DNA from: Verrucomicrobiota bacterium
GTDB taxonomy: Bacteria > Chlamydiota > Chlamydiia > Chlamydiales > Rhabdochlamydiaceae
Length of the DNA stretch: 64,000 nt
Assembly: GCA_018239665.1 (NCBI GenBank)
Contig: JAFEGV010000002.1
Span: 22,942 to 86,941 of the forward strand
Direction: 5' to 3'
Part shown: in pieces, positions 34,842 to 44,555 of the stretch
How positions within the stretch are numbered: position 1 is the stretch's first letter
Layout of the letters: the number at the start of each line of letters is the position of its first letter
Program-made: the position numbers and the translations under genes
Notes under the pieces: generated by a model
What the model was told of the DNA's origin: nothing
What the model saw: the letters and a program-made list of their open reading frames with translations, nothing else
Databases searched by the model: none

Positions 34842-37340
34842 ATGTCACTTACAACATCACCCATTACCCGTTTACAAAGCGACATCAAACTTCTATTTGA
34901 TCTCGCAAACGCAACAAGTAATGTTCAACAGCTTTCAAGCATCGTTAAAATTGCCGATGAAAAACAACGCTCTCTAGATGCCCTCCTCCGGGAAAAAACG
35001 ACTCCTCCGACGTCCCCTAGCCTTCTCAGCAAATTGTACACGAGCACTCCTGGACCTGCCATGTCAGAGGCTGAAGCGGGACAGATCAAAAGCGCCGTCT
35101 CAAGTCAGATTGCACAAATCAAAGCTAAATTTGAACTAATAAAGCAAAGCCCTTTAAGATCAACAACTTCTTCACCATACGGCTCCTCTTCTACAGGCGG
35201 AATCCCATCCGGCTTGCCCTCAACTTCATCCCCAACCGCAGTTCGTGCTGTCGGCTTTAGACGGGAAAACAACAACTGCTGGTGCAACTCCTTGTTGCAG
35301 ATGGTCGTCCACATCCCTAGCGTTCGCACTGCCTATGAGGTCATTGGGCGCCATTATCAGAACGATCGAGAAAATGCCGCCAATGCCCTGCACGGCGCTG
35401 CGATGATGAAAGCGCTTTCCGATTATGATTCCGCATTGCAGACCGGCACGCCTCTTCCTACATCAGTGAGCCAAAGCATCCGTCTTGCTATGCACCATTT
35501 TTTCCCGATCATTAGCGCCTCTTCATGGCAAACGGAAGATGCCTATGAAGCGCTGCAACTGCTGATGACCAAATACCAAGATGTCGCCTTTGAACAGGGT
35601 CTTACCTTCGTCCCCTCTCTCTATACTCCCATTGAAACCAAAAGGGTCTATGAACCGCAAGGAAGCCCGCGGGCAGCAGAACCTGAAAAGCTACAACGAA
35701 CAAAGCTGAACCCGCACCATCGCGACGCCTATTCGTCTCTCTCTCCCGATCTATCATCCTCCTTGAACAATCCCGAGTACCAGATCTTCCTTGACCTGCA
35801 AAATCAAGGCCACCTCTCTTTCGGCGAGCTTGTCAGGACCTATTTCCGTTCTGGAAGCCAGGGAGGAGAACCAGGCGTCTACCTCCGTTCCGACGACCAG
35901 ATCCAAGACTTTAAGTTAAAAAGCGAAAACCGCCAGTTCCAAGCAAATCCGCAGGAGCTTGTCCTTTCCGTCAAACGATTTGGATTCAATCGCGAAAAAA
36001 TGCAAGGCTTTAAAATCACTTCTCCATTGGCCATCCCAAGGTCCTTCTCTCTTCCTCAAGAAGCGACGGTATCCGGAAGCCAGCCCACCTACGATCTCGA
36101 CTTCTTTATCGTCCATAGCGGCGGATATGGCGGAGGCCACTACGTCGCCTACCGTAAAATTCAGGATGCCTGGTTTGAGTTCAACGACTCGGCAGTACGA
36201 CCAATATCCAACCACGATATCGATCGGATCCTAGGCAATGCCACAGCCTCGATCTACACAAGCTACATCCATCACTACAGCTTAAGATCGCAGCTAGCCC
36301 AATCCTCAGCCCTTTCAGCCCAATCGGGAATCGCTCAGAGCTTACCTCCTCTCATGCCTTCTATCGACAGCTTGCTCACCGTCGCAAAATCGCAAGTCAA
36401 CACTTGCGACAAAACAAAGAAAAACTTAGAAGAGCTCAATCGTCTGATCAAAGATCCAAGCTCCTCCAAAGAAGAGATTGACCGATGCATGGCAACCCTG
36501 CCAAAACATATCGTCAACACCCTCGATTATCTCATTTGGATTGACGGGAAGATGCCTCAAGCTCCCAACTACGGGACCTCTATCCGCGAAAACAACCCGC
36601 GCTTCCTTAACGAAATCCGCACTCCGTGGATCCTGCCTACAGGAGGCAATCTGATCGAACAGCTGATCGCTACCGAAGAGACCAAGAAACAAAAAGCTGA
36701 AAAACAAGAGAACGTCTACAAACTCGAGCATCTGATCCAACAGCTCAACACATCTTCCGTCTCCGAGTCCCAGCTCAAGCAAACCCTTGAAGAGCTGCCT
36801 CAAGAACTGCAAAAACACATCGAGTACCTGGTCTACCTCTCCCACAAAATCAAGTACGGCGAAGCAGCTGTGCACGACGTTAAATACAACCACAACTACG
36901 GAAAGAACATTTTGGTAGAGAGAGGGATCCGCGATGTCCTGCTGAGCGCGAATGAAGCTGTCTTAAACGCCCACGGAAAGAACATCGTCGAGCAATTGAA
37001 AAGCAGCAAAGAAATGGAGATCATCCAAGACAAGCACGTATCCGACAGCCAATCTCTTCAAGCCTACCTGGCTCTGTTACGTCGTCCGGAAGAAGAAATT
37101 TCAACCGACCAGCTCGTAAGCGCATTTAACAGCCTCAATATTAATCCAGACCTCAAAGAGAAGTTCTACATGCTGATCTACGTTGCAGCCGGAATGCCCG
37201 AGGTGGAAAACTACGGGGAAAAAGAGTTTAAGAAGAACCCTCGTCTGCTTCTGACCACCGTAGAGCCTCTCCTCATTGGCCCGCCGCGAGCCATGAAAGG
37301 GACCAGCTTGATCGAGCAGATGATCACCCTGCTTAGCTAA
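34842..37340 (+). CDS. USP-type deubiquitinase with three C-terminal repeats
   Basis: 832 residues. The USP/UCH (peptidase C19) Cys box NNNCWCNSLLQ places the nucleophile at C145; the His box YGGGHYVAYRK places H433; FND places an Asp at ~449. The N-terminal ~130 residues are helical then Ser/Pro-rich. After the catalytic domain, three ~95-residue repeats (about 525-610, 620-715, 730-832) each carry an LP or related turn, a hydrophobic Y/W stretch, NYG, and an end like GGNLIEQLI / GKNIVEQLK / GTSLIEQMI. Bacteria lack ubiquitin, so the substrate is host protein and export (probably type III) is inferred. There is no clear ribosome binding site; A/T-rich leader. Confidence 0.88.
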   Translation: MSLTTSPITRLQSDIKLLFDLANATSNVQQLSSIVKIADEKQRSLDALLREKTTPPTSPSLLSKLYTSTPGPAMSEAEAGQIKSAVSSQIAQIKAKFELIKQSPLRSTTSSPYGSSSTGGIPSGLPSTSSPTAVRAVGFRRENNNCWCNSLLQMVVHIPSVRTAYEVIGRHYQNDRENAANALHGAAMMKALSDYDSALQTGTPLPTSVSQSIRLAMHHFFPIISASSWQTEDAYEALQLLMTKYQDVAFEQGLTFVPSLYTPIETKRVYEPQGSPRAAEPEKLQRTKLNPHHRDAYSSLSPDLSSSLNNPEYQIFLDLQNQGHLSFGELVRTYFRSGSQGGEPGVYLRSDDQIQDFKLKSENRQFQANPQELVLSVKRFGFNREKMQGFKITSPLAIPRSFSLPQEATVSGSQPTYDLDFFIVHSGGYGGGHYVAYRKIQDAWFEFNDSAVRPISNHDIDRILGNATASIYTSYIHHYSLRSQLAQSSALSAQSGIAQSLPPLMPSIDSLLTVAKSQVNTCDKTKKNLEELNRLIKDPSSSKEEIDRCMATLPKHIVNTLDYLIWIDGKMPQAPNYGTSIRENNPRFLNEIRTPWILPTGGNLIEQLIATEETKKQKAEKQENVYKLEHLIQQLNTSSVSESQLKQTLEELPQELQKHIEYLVYLSHKIKYGEAAVHDVKYNHNYGKNILVERGIRDVLLSANEAVLNAHGKNIVEQLKSSKEMEIIQDKHVSDSQSLQAYLALLRRPEEEISTDQLVSAFNSLNINPDLKEKFYMLIYVAAGMPEVENYGEKEFKKNPRLLLTTVEPLLIGPPRAMKGTSLIEQMITLLS

Positions 37341-37352
37341 TTAAACTATTCC

Positions 37353-37400
37353 AATCCCAGCCGCGCTAAAGAATCTTAAGGCTCAGCTGGGATTTTTCTT
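37353..37400 (+). terminator. terminator after the deubiquitinase gene
   Basis: AATCCCAGC (37353-37361) pairs with GCTGGGATT (37386-37394), followed by TTTCTTTT. Confidence 0.75.
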
Positions 37401-37487
37401 TTCTGACTGAATTACTTGAATCTTGCAAAACGACCTTCTACACTCATAACTTGAATTTCAGGTTGATAACAATCACAAGGATCACGC

Positions 37488-38180
37488 ATGGACACAACAG
37501 CCGAAAGATGGAAAGCAGAATACGCATGCAAAGGGATCCCTTCATCCTTTCGGTCGGAACCGTCTCAAATTGTTTTGGACTTTGCTCAGTTTCTGGAACG
37601 AAAAGAGCTTAATGCGCGCCGCATTCTGGATATCGGCTGCGGTAAAGGAAGAAACGGAGCTTATCTAGCTTCTCTTGGACATCAAGTGACAGGAATAGAT
37701 TTAGTCGAAGACAATATCGCCGCTTTAAAAGAACGGGCTGCAAAGCTGGGGCTTAATGTATCAGGAATCGCCCACGACATCTCAAAGGGCTTTCCATTTC
37801 CAGACGCCTCATTCGATTGCGCAATCGATATTTTCTGTTACAAACACCAAGTCGAGCAAGAAACGCGCAACTTGTATAAGAGAGAACTGCTCAGGATTTT
37901 GAAACCTGGCGGCCTCTTTCTGCTGTCGCTTGCGAGCGTCGAAGATGGCTTCTACGGACCTTTGTTAAAGGACTCGCCTCGTCCCGATCAAAAATTGATC
38001 ATCGACCCTTTTACAGGCATCGCTTCAATACTATTTACGCAAGCTGATATTGAAACGGCGTTCGCGCCGGAATTAGTCTTGGAATTTTCAGAGAACAGGA
38101 CCAGCGAAAGCCCCATGCATGGCAAAATCTATCCCCGCTCCGTGCTAAGCTTCATCTTGAGATCCGACGCGAAGAAATGA
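37488..38180 (+). CDS. class I SAM-dependent methyltransferase
   Basis: 230 residues. RILDIGCGKGRNGAYLA is motif I, VTGIDLVEDNI gives the acidic residue on strand 2, and LLRILKPGGLFLLSL is the post-motif strand, all typical of Methyltransf_11. The N-terminus (WKAEYACKGIPSSFRSEPS) resembles tellurite-resistance/thiol methyltransferase-like relatives, but the substrate is not assignable. It is transcribed alone and its stop lies inside a hairpin shared with the convergent rseP. Confidence 0.82.
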   Translation: MDTTAERWKAEYACKGIPSSFRSEPSQIVLDFAQFLERKELNARRILDIGCGKGRNGAYLASLGHQVTGIDLVEDNIAALKERAAKLGLNVSGIAHDISKGFPFPDASFDCAIDIFCYKHQVEQETRNLYKRELLRILKPGGLFLLSLASVEDGFYGPLLKDSPRPDQKLIIDPFTGIASILFTQADIETAFAPELVLEFSENRTSESPMHGKIYPRSVLSFILRSDAKK

Positions 38181-38192
38181 TCCCTTCGCGTC
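38166..38192. terminator. hairpin between convergent methyltransferase and rseP
   Basis: GACGCGAAG (38166-38174) and CTTCGCGTC (38184-38192) form a perfect 9-bp stem around a 9-base loop that contains the methyltransferase stop codon. No clear T-run. Confidence 0.55.
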
Positions 38193-38198
38193 TTGAGG

Positions 38199-40148
38199 TT
38201 AGAAAAAGCGGCCGAACAATCTCATTAAGTCATGATAAGTGAGATAGATGAAAAAGGCGATCAGGAGCACGACAAAGGGAAGGATCAGCCGTTCCATCGT
38301 CTTGGCCTTGATCGGTTTCTTGGTAATGGCCTCCCAGAGAGAAAAGCAGATATGTCCGCCGTCTAAAACCGGGATTGGAAGAAGGTTTAAGATTCCAAGG
38401 TTCAAACTGATCATCCCCATCCAAAAGAGGGCTTCTTTGAAACTGATCATCCAGCCATGATGCATCACTTGGACAATGCCCACAGGGCCTGCCATCCATT
38501 TAGGACTGACATATCCCGTCACTAACGCGCTCATCGTGCGGTAGACTTCGTTGACCACATCGCTGAATTGGGCAACAGGCGTTGGATTATAAGCGACTTG
38601 CCGGTTGATCAAGCTAATCCCCAGCATCAACTTATTGCGGTTCTCTTCTAAAATCTGAAGCGCTCTTTCGCGTTCTTGAGGATTGTCGATTTTTTCAATT
38701 TCTTTCTTTTGAGCAAGAAATTGGTTGGCAAATCGAGCGTTGACATCGTCAGGAAGAGAAAAGCTTCCCCAAGGCTTAGGCGTAGCGGGGTTCAACAGTT
38801 TCAGTTTCCCGCTTTCTTTGACAACTTGGTCCGTTCCTATCGCGGAGACCATGCGGGAAAGAGCTGCCCAATCGACGTTGTTCACAAACGCCTTGTCCGC
38901 ATCTTTCCAGTTAACGGGAGGCGCGAGTCCTTCTCTATTGACGATCAACTGGATGCATCTGGTTTGAACTTGGTTGAGAAGCTCGTAGGAGAATTTAACG
39001 GGCATCCCGTCGATGGCCAGAATTTTATCGCCGGCCTGCAGCTGGACTTGCGGGCTATTGCGAAATCCTCCACCGGAAGGGAGTTGTTCTTCCGACCGGT
39101 CATTTAAATAGGAGATCGGTCCTTCAACAATGTTGTCGGTCGTTAGATTATAAGGGATGTAATGCAATTCGGAGAGCTTGCCTTGGATCGACGCCTCATG
39201 CTGCCAATCATCAAGCTCGGCTTTTTGCTGCGGATTGATCCTAAGGTCGCTGACTCTGACGCGGGGAATGCGCGCGATGAACGTCTCATTTCCTCTTTGG
39301 ACCGTGGCAAGCGTCTTCGGTTCATTGATCGTGGCAACAAGCTGCCTAAGAGAAAAGATCAATTCGCCGTCAACCCAGACAATCCGATCGCCATATTCAA
39401 TCCCGCTGTCCTTCATCGGCGAGTCGGGAGGCATAGGATTGGTCGTCCTGTTCGGCAACGGATCATAGACCAGATAATCGGCAGGAGTCATCATCGACAT
39501 CACGCTGCTCGCCCTCTCTACTGCCTCTTCATTGGAATTGAACTTAAAGGTGTAGGAATACGGTTTTTTGGTTTGGGCGTAGTAATCGACTTCCTGGCCG
39601 TCCATTTGCAGGTTGGACTCGTCAAACATCACAGCATACAGAAAATCTTGAAAGCCCTTGAACGGCTTCCCATTGACTTTCGAAATTTCATCCCCTTCCC
39701 TAATCCCGGCGGAATAAAGCGGCGAACCGGAATCGACGCCTCCCAGAATATGGGTGTAATCGGAAAATGACTTTAAACGGCCTCCGCCAATCCAAATGAT
39801 GGAGAACGCGACAAATGCAAAAACGATATTGACAATGGGGCCCATCAAGGCCACTTTGATCCGCGACCATGGCTTCTTCCCATAAAATCCGTCAGGGATC
39901 TGATACGGCTCGAGGCTCCCTTTCTTTTCCATTCCGGCAATCCGCACGTAGCCGCCGAACGGCAGCCAGCAAAATTGCCACTTCACGCCTTTGTGCTCCC
40001 AGACATAGATCGGCTTTCCAAAACCAATGGAAAACGCCTCGACGGTCATTCCTTCTCTACGGGCGATCCAATAGTGCCCTAATTCGTGGATAAAAATAAG
40101 GAATCCCAAGGCAAAAGCAGCTAAAATGAGGTAAAGAAGACTAAACAT
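38199..40148 (-). CDS. rseP: site-2 intramembrane protease RseP
   Basis: 649 residues, longer than the ~450 of E. coli because of an expanded central region, as in chlamydial homologues (CT072). The zinc motif HELGH is at residues 21-25 in the first helix; the distant Asp is in PIPVLDGGHI near the C-terminus. PDZ-like segments lie between (GIREGDEISKVNGKPF; LQAGDKILAIDGMPV). It cleaves transmembrane segments of anti-sigma factors or signal-peptide remnants in the inner membrane. It lies downstream of dxr on the same strand, 133 bases apart. Confidence 0.94.
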   Translation of the reverse strand: MFSLLYLILAAFALGFLIFIHELGHYWIARREGMTVEAFSIGFGKPIYVWEHKGVKWQFCWLPFGGYVRIAGMEKKGSLEPYQIPDGFYGKKPWSRIKVALMGPIVNIVFAFVAFSIIWIGGGRLKSFSDYTHILGGVDSGSPLYSAGIREGDEISKVNGKPFKGFQDFLYAVMFDESNLQMDGQEVDYYAQTKKPYSYTFKFNSNEEAVERASSVMSMMTPADYLVYDPLPNRTTNPMPPDSPMKDSGIEYGDRIVWVDGELIFSLRQLVATINEPKTLATVQRGNETFIARIPRVRVSDLRINPQQKAELDDWQHEASIQGKLSELHYIPYNLTTDNIVEGPISYLNDRSEEQLPSGGGFRNSPQVQLQAGDKILAIDGMPVKFSYELLNQVQTRCIQLIVNREGLAPPVNWKDADKAFVNNVDWAALSRMVSAIGTDQVVKESGKLKLLNPATPKPWGSFSLPDDVNARFANQFLAQKKEIEKIDNPQERERALQILEENRNKLMLGISLINRQVAYNPTPVAQFSDVVNEVYRTMSALVTGYVSPKWMAGPVGIVQVMHHGWMISFKEALFWMGMISLNLGILNLLPIPVLDGGHICFSLWEAITKKPIKAKTMERLILPFVVLLIAFFIYLTYHDLMRLFGRFF

Positions 40149-40281
40149 CAGATGAAAGCCATTTTTTATGATCAGTGAAAGAACAAACTACCATATCATA
40201 GAGAAATGCACAAGCCAACTCCAAAATCAGAGTGTAAAAATTAGTATCGAATTGATGCGCGGATTGACTCTCTTGTAGCAA

Positions 40282-41421
40282 TTAACAAAGCTGAGCTTGT
40301 TCTCTGGCCATTTGGTCGACGGCAAGGATCGAAGGGAGGTCAAGGCTATGGGTATTTTGATGGCTACCCATCAATGTCTCAAGCTTAGCGCTGATGTCGG
40401 TCCAGCCAATCTCCTTATTCAGGAACTTGCCGACCAAAACCTCATTGACCGCGTTCATGAAACAAGGAAGGGTGCCCCCTTCTTTGAGAGCTGCATAGGC
40501 CAAGTCCAAACAGCGGAAAGTGCTCCGGTCCGGCTGAAGGAAGTCGAGCCGGTTGTTGCGTACAAAGTCATAGGGCTCGAGGATCCCGGGGCAGCGTTCC
40601 GGATAAGTGATCGCATATTGGATCGGCAGGAGCATATCGGGCTCGCTCATCTGGGCCAAGATCGATCCGTCGATGAACTCGACCATGCTGTGGATCTTCT
40701 GCTGCGGATGAACGAGGACCTCGATCTGCTCGACCTGGACGCCGAAGAGCCAGTAAGCTTCGATCACCTCAAGCCCTTTGTTCATCAAAGTTGAGGAATC
40801 GATCGTAATTTTTGCCCCCATCGAAAAATTCGGGTGCTTTAATGCTTTCTCCGGAGTGACATCCTTTAATTGCTCCGCAGTCCAACCGCGAAACGGACCT
40901 CCGGAACTTGTCAAGATCAGGCGGCGCACGGCTGCCGGGTCTTCCTTGTCGAGGCATTGGAAGATGGCGTTGTGCTCGCTATCGACGGGGATCAAGGACA
41001 CTCCATGTTTTTTGGCAAGCGGGATAATGTACGCTCCTGCAGCGACAAGGACCTCTTTGTTCGCAAGGGCGATCCTCTTCTTAGCTTCGATCGCCGCAGC
41101 GGTTGGCAAGAGCCCAGCAGCGCCGACCAGCGCTGAAACGACCGTATCGACATCGGCCAATGAGGCCGCTTCGCACAATCCCTCCATGCCCCCTAGCACG
41201 CGGACGTGAGGAATCCTTTTCTGTAAGATAAGCGCTTTTTCCTTGTCGAACACAGCGATCACTTGAGGGTTGCATTCTCTTGCCTGCTCTTCAAGAAGGT
41301 CGATGTTGGACCTTGCTGCAAGGGCAACAATCTGAACTTTTTCCTTGAGGTTTGCTGCAACCTTCAATGTGTTCTTACCTATCGACCCGGTACTGCCGAG
41401 GATTGCGACTTTTCTAACCAT
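40282..41421 (-). CDS. dxr: 1-deoxy-D-xylulose-5-phosphate reductoisomerase
   Basis: 379 residues. The NADPH-binding start VAILGSTGSIGKNTLKV, the metal site in IPVDSEHNAIFQCL, SSGGPFRG and HPNFSMGAKITIDSSTLMNK are all family signatures. It makes 2-C-methyl-erythritol 4-phosphate, the committed step of the non-mevalonate isoprenoid pathway (undecaprenyl and quinone precursors). It overlaps the end of ytgD by 8 bases, matching the conserved chlamydial ytgD-dxr-yaeL order. Confidence 0.97.
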   Translation of the reverse strand: MVRKVAILGSTGSIGKNTLKVAANLKEKVQIVALAARSNIDLLEEQARECNPQVIAVFDKEKALILQKRIPHVRVLGGMEGLCEAASLADVDTVVSALVGAAGLLPTAAAIEAKKRIALANKEVLVAAGAYIIPLAKKHGVSLIPVDSEHNAIFQCLDKEDPAAVRRLILTSSGGPFRGWTAEQLKDVTPEKALKHPNFSMGAKITIDSSTLMNKGLEVIEAYWLFGVQVEQIEVLVHPQQKIHSMVEFIDGSILAQMSEPDMLLPIQYAITYPERCPGILEPYDFVRNNRLDFLQPDRSTFRCLDLAYAALKEGGTLPCFMNAVNEVLVGKFLNKEIGWTDISAKLETLMGSHQNTHSLDLPSILAVDQMAREQAQLC

Positions 41422-42421
41422 GGAATGATCCTTGCTTTATAGAACGCGATCGTTTTTTTGCTATGATGCCCTGTTTGGGAGCTACAATGAGGGAAATAAA
41501 AAACACGAGCCCAATTAATGTCACCAGAAGCCCTGACGTCGAAAGAGGAGCTTGATAGACGGAAAGCAGATGGCGCCCCAAGGCAACGGCCGTCCATGAG
41601 CAGCCCACCGCAATGACAATGCTCAATCCGATCATTTGTTTTAACCGGTGGGTATATAAACGGGCAGTCAACACCGGTCCGACAAGAAATGCCAAGACAA
41701 GAAGAACGCCGACCGCTCGAAAAGCCCCGATCGAAGTCGCAGCCGTCATCACCATCAGAAGGTAGTTGAAGAACACCGCTGAAAACCCTAAGGAGGAAGC
41801 GAGGCTGCTGTCAAAAGTGACGATCTTGAACTCTTTGAAAAGGAGGACGACTAGGAAAAAATCAAGCCCTGCAATCCAGAGTGCAAGCTTCATGTCATGC
41901 AGGTGCAAGGCGTCCGCATTTCCCATGATCGCTTCTGTTCCAATGTGGGTATTGCGCGTAAAGCATGTAACGAGGACGATACCTAAGGCAAAAAGCGTCG
42001 TAAAGACCAAACCGATGCTCGCGTCTTCCTGCAGCTTCATCACATGGGTCAACCCTTGGGTTAACACCGTCGTAAGCATCGCCGTGACGAGGGATGCAAT
42101 GAGAAGCGCCTGCATGCTGATCCCATGCAAGTTGTCTTCTCCGGACGGAGCAAAAGGAATGAGGATAAGGTATGCGATGACGATCCCTAATAGGACCGTA
42201 TGGGACAATGAGTTGGCCAGCATCGTCATTTTTTTGAGCACTAAAAATGATCCGACAAGAGCTGAGGCGCATCCGATCAAAGACAGCACGTAAATTTGGA
42301 CCTCGTCGGACACGAGCTGGTCGGCGGGAAGATTGCCTCGGAGCATCTGGAAAAGACGCTCAAAAAAAATGGCGAAAAAATCCCAAAAATCAGCTCCCCA
42401 ATAAGGATTTGCCGCGATCAT
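41414..42421 (-). CDS. ytgD: metal ABC transporter permease YtgD
   Basis: 335 residues with 8-9 hydrophobic helices and the ABC-3 family pattern (IGCASALVGSFLVLKKMTML, ANSLSHTVLLGIV, GAFRAVGVLLVLAFLVGP). One of two membrane subunits of the Ytg (Fe/Mn/Zn) importer. The ATG overlaps the ytgC TGA by four bases and its end overlaps dxr by eight, so the whole run is one operon. Confidence 0.93.
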   Translation of the reverse strand: MIAANPYWGADFWDFFAIFFERLFQMLRGNLPADQLVSDEVQIYVLSLIGCASALVGSFLVLKKMTMLANSLSHTVLLGIVIAYLILIPFAPSGEDNLHGISMQALLIASLVTAMLTTVLTQGLTHVMKLQEDASIGLVFTTLFALGIVLVTCFTRNTHIGTEAIMGNADALHLHDMKLALWIAGLDFFLVVLLFKEFKIVTFDSSLASSLGFSAVFFNYLLMVMTAATSIGAFRAVGVLLVLAFLVGPVLTARLYTHRLKQMIGLSIVIAVGCSWTAVALGRHLLSVYQAPLSTSGLLVTLIGLVFFISLIVAPKQGIIAKKRSRSIKQGSFHG

Positions 42422-43755
42422 AACAGCTCCTTCGACCGGGGGATCGGCTGATGGTGGGGATCATGGCGAGGGTCTTGCAGCAGCTCGGTCAGTTCTTTTT
42501 CCAGCTCGGGGGTCAGAATGTGCTCCATCTCCTCGGCGCTCCGGTGCACTTTTTCAGCCCCTTGTCCCAAATAAACCAAGTACGCCTCCCACAGTCGATG
42601 GAGGCGGACGATCCTCTCTCCCCTTAACCAGCCATCGCGCGTTAGGGCAAAATCTCCCGACGCTTTTTTTTCCACCCAGCCTTGCCTCTGTAAATTCCAT
42701 AAAAGGAATCTGACCTGCCACGATCCCAGATTATGCAGCTTATGGATATCTTTGACGCAGACAACCCCGCCCTCTCCTTGTTTCCAAAAGTGCTTGAGAA
42801 GGTTTTCGCCGAGGCACTGCATCCGGAACGCCGCGATGCGCCACGATCGGCTCACCACTCCATTATCGGAAGCAAACAAAAGGGCCAGAATGCTCATGAA
42901 AGAGGCGCTTAACAAGATCATCGGTCCTGTTGGCAAGGAAAATTTCCATTCCAATCCCCTCTCTTGCCCCCACTGAGGAATCTGAACTGATAGGTAGTTG
43001 CCTAAAAAACCGCTGACGGCGCCGAACATCGCCGCTAAAACCAACATGACCCAGAGCCGGTTGGTCAGCTGGCGCGCCGCGACTGCCGGAGCGATCAACA
43101 TTCCCGCCATCAAAACGACTCCGACGCTGCGGATCCCAATGACGATCGCCAGAATCAACAGCGCAAATAAAAGAGTGTCGACGAGCGGCACCTTGACGCC
43201 GACGCATTTGGCAAAAGAGCGGTCGAAAATGACCATTTCGATTTGCCGATATAACGCAATAAGGATGGCAATAGTGATGAGGACAAGGACCGCATAAATG
43301 ACAATATGCACATCGGTCAGCGTCGCAGCTTGCCCGTAGAGGAAAATTTGAATCGTCTTATACCAGAGCGCATGCGTGACTTGAAGGCGGCTTGCAATCA
43401 AAATGCCGACTCCAAAGAAAACCGACAGGACAAAACAAAGGGCGGCATCGCTTTTGATCGAAAACCGCCTCTCCAATTTATCAATGACCCACAGCCCTAG
43501 AAACGACGTTGCGGAAGCGCCGATCAAAATGGCGACCGGCATCGCTTCTTGAAGGGAGGGAAAAAGAGCTGCGACAATTAAGACGCTGACAACAACTCCG
43601 GGATAAGAAGCATGGGACAGAGCTTCCCCGAGCAAGGACCTTTTCCGTAAAAACACGATTACGCCGATCAGAGCGGATGCCAAACACATCAGCATGCTGC
43701 CGATCGTTGGAGCTTGAAGCACGGGATCTGTAAAGGACTGAAGTATCGAGGTCAT
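42418..43755 (-). CDS. ytgC: metal ABC permease fused to DtxR-like repressor (YtgCR)
   Basis: 445 residues. The N-terminal ~285 residues are an ABC-3 permease (LRKRSLLGEALSHASYPGVV, IGIRSVGVVLMAGMLIAP). The C-terminal ~145 residues are a DtxR-like regulator: a winged-helix stretch (HKLHNLGSWQVRFLLWNLQR) then RIVRLHRLWEAYLV and VHRSAEEMEHILTPELEKEL, the metal-binding region. In C. trachomatis the same fusion (CT069) is cleaved to release YtgR, which represses the operon when iron is plentiful; that is known there and inferred here. Helix count and length agree with the fusion. Confidence 0.94.
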   Translation of the reverse strand: MTSILQSFTDPVLQAPTIGSMLMCLASALIGVIVFLRKRSLLGEALSHASYPGVVVSVLIVAALFPSLQEAMPVAILIGASATSFLGLWVIDKLERRFSIKSDAALCFVLSVFFGVGILIASRLQVTHALWYKTIQIFLYGQAATLTDVHIVIYAVLVLITIAILIALYRQIEMVIFDRSFAKCVGVKVPLVDTLLFALLILAIVIGIRSVGVVLMAGMLIAPAVAARQLTNRLWVMLVLAAMFGAVSGFLGNYLSVQIPQWGQERGLEWKFSLPTGPMILLSASFMSILALLFASDNGVVSRSWRIAAFRMQCLGENLLKHFWKQGEGGVVCVKDIHKLHNLGSWQVRFLLWNLQRQGWVEKKASGDFALTRDGWLRGERIVRLHRLWEAYLVYLGQGAEKVHRSAEEMEHILTPELEKELTELLQDPRHDPHHQPIPRSKELL

Positions 43756-43772
43756 ACGCCTTATCTGATGGA

Positions 43773-44555
43773 TCAGTTAAATCCTGATGACTTGTTCTGG
43801 GTCAGCTTGACAGCCTCGTCAAGCACATTGGCTCCCCTGCCATAGGTACGCATGATCGTGTCCTTATGGAACACATCGGCAACGGGACCGCTTGCGATCA
43901 AGCACGTATTGAGCATGATGACCCAATCAAAATAGGTATCGACAGTGCCGAGGTCGTGGTGGACGACGCAGAGCGTTTTACCTTGGGCTTTAAGGGCGTC
44001 CATAAGGCCGATGATCGCTTTTTCAGTTGCCATGTCAACTCCGGCAAACGGCTCGTCCATCAGATAGAAATCGGCATCTTGCAATAGAGCTCGCGCAATA
44101 AAAAGCCTCTGCTGCTGACCGCCCGACAACTGGCTGATCTGCCTGTCCGCAAAAGGAAGCATTCCTACCATGTCCAAAGCGCGTTTGGCAGCTTCTTTAT
44201 CGGAAGCTTTGGGCCACTTGAAATAGCCGAGCTTTCCGTATCTGCCCATTAAGACAAGATCAAATGCTGTGATCGGAAAATCCCAGTCCACGGAAGAGCG
44301 CTGAGGAACGTAGGCAATCTGATGGCGCACTTTTTTAAACGGCTTGCCGTAAAATTCAATCGTGCCGGAAAGTGGTTTCGTCATTCCAAGAAGGCTCTTC
44401 AGCAAGGTGCTCTTGCCGGCTCCGTTCGGCCCTACGATCCCGACCAACTTTCCAACGGGAATTTCGAAATGGACGTCCCAAAGGACAGGCGTTTTATCGT
44501 AATTGACCGTCAGCTGATCGACGCGCAATGCGCAAACTTCTTTTTTCTCTGTCAC
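43773..44555 (-). CDS. ytgB: metal ABC transporter ATPase YtgB
   Basis: 260 residues, GTG start immediately after the ytgA stop. Walker A GPNGAGKSTLLKSL, Q-loop YVPQRSS, signature LSGGQQQRLFIARAL, Walker B DFYLMDEPFAGVD and the H-loop VVHHD are all present. It powers the Ytg importer at the cytoplasmic face. It is second in the ytgABCD-dxr operon. Confidence 0.96.
   Translation of the reverse strand: MTEKKEVCALRVDQLTVNYDKTPVLWDVHFEIPVGKLVGIVGPNGAGKSTLLKSLLGMTKPLSGTIEFYGKPFKKVRHQIAYVPQRSSVDWDFPITAFDLVLMGRYGKLGYFKWPKASDKEAAKRALDMVGMLPFADRQISQLSGGQQQRLFIARALLQDADFYLMDEPFAGVDMATEKAIIGLMDALKAQGKTLCVVHHDLGTVDTYFDWVIMLNTCLIASGPVADVFHKDTIMRTYGRGANVLDEAVKLTQNKSSGFN

Noticed and set aside
36300..37340. 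Separate gene for the repeats after the USP domain
   Set aside because: The frame is continuous from the catalytic domain with no start signal or ribosome binding site between.
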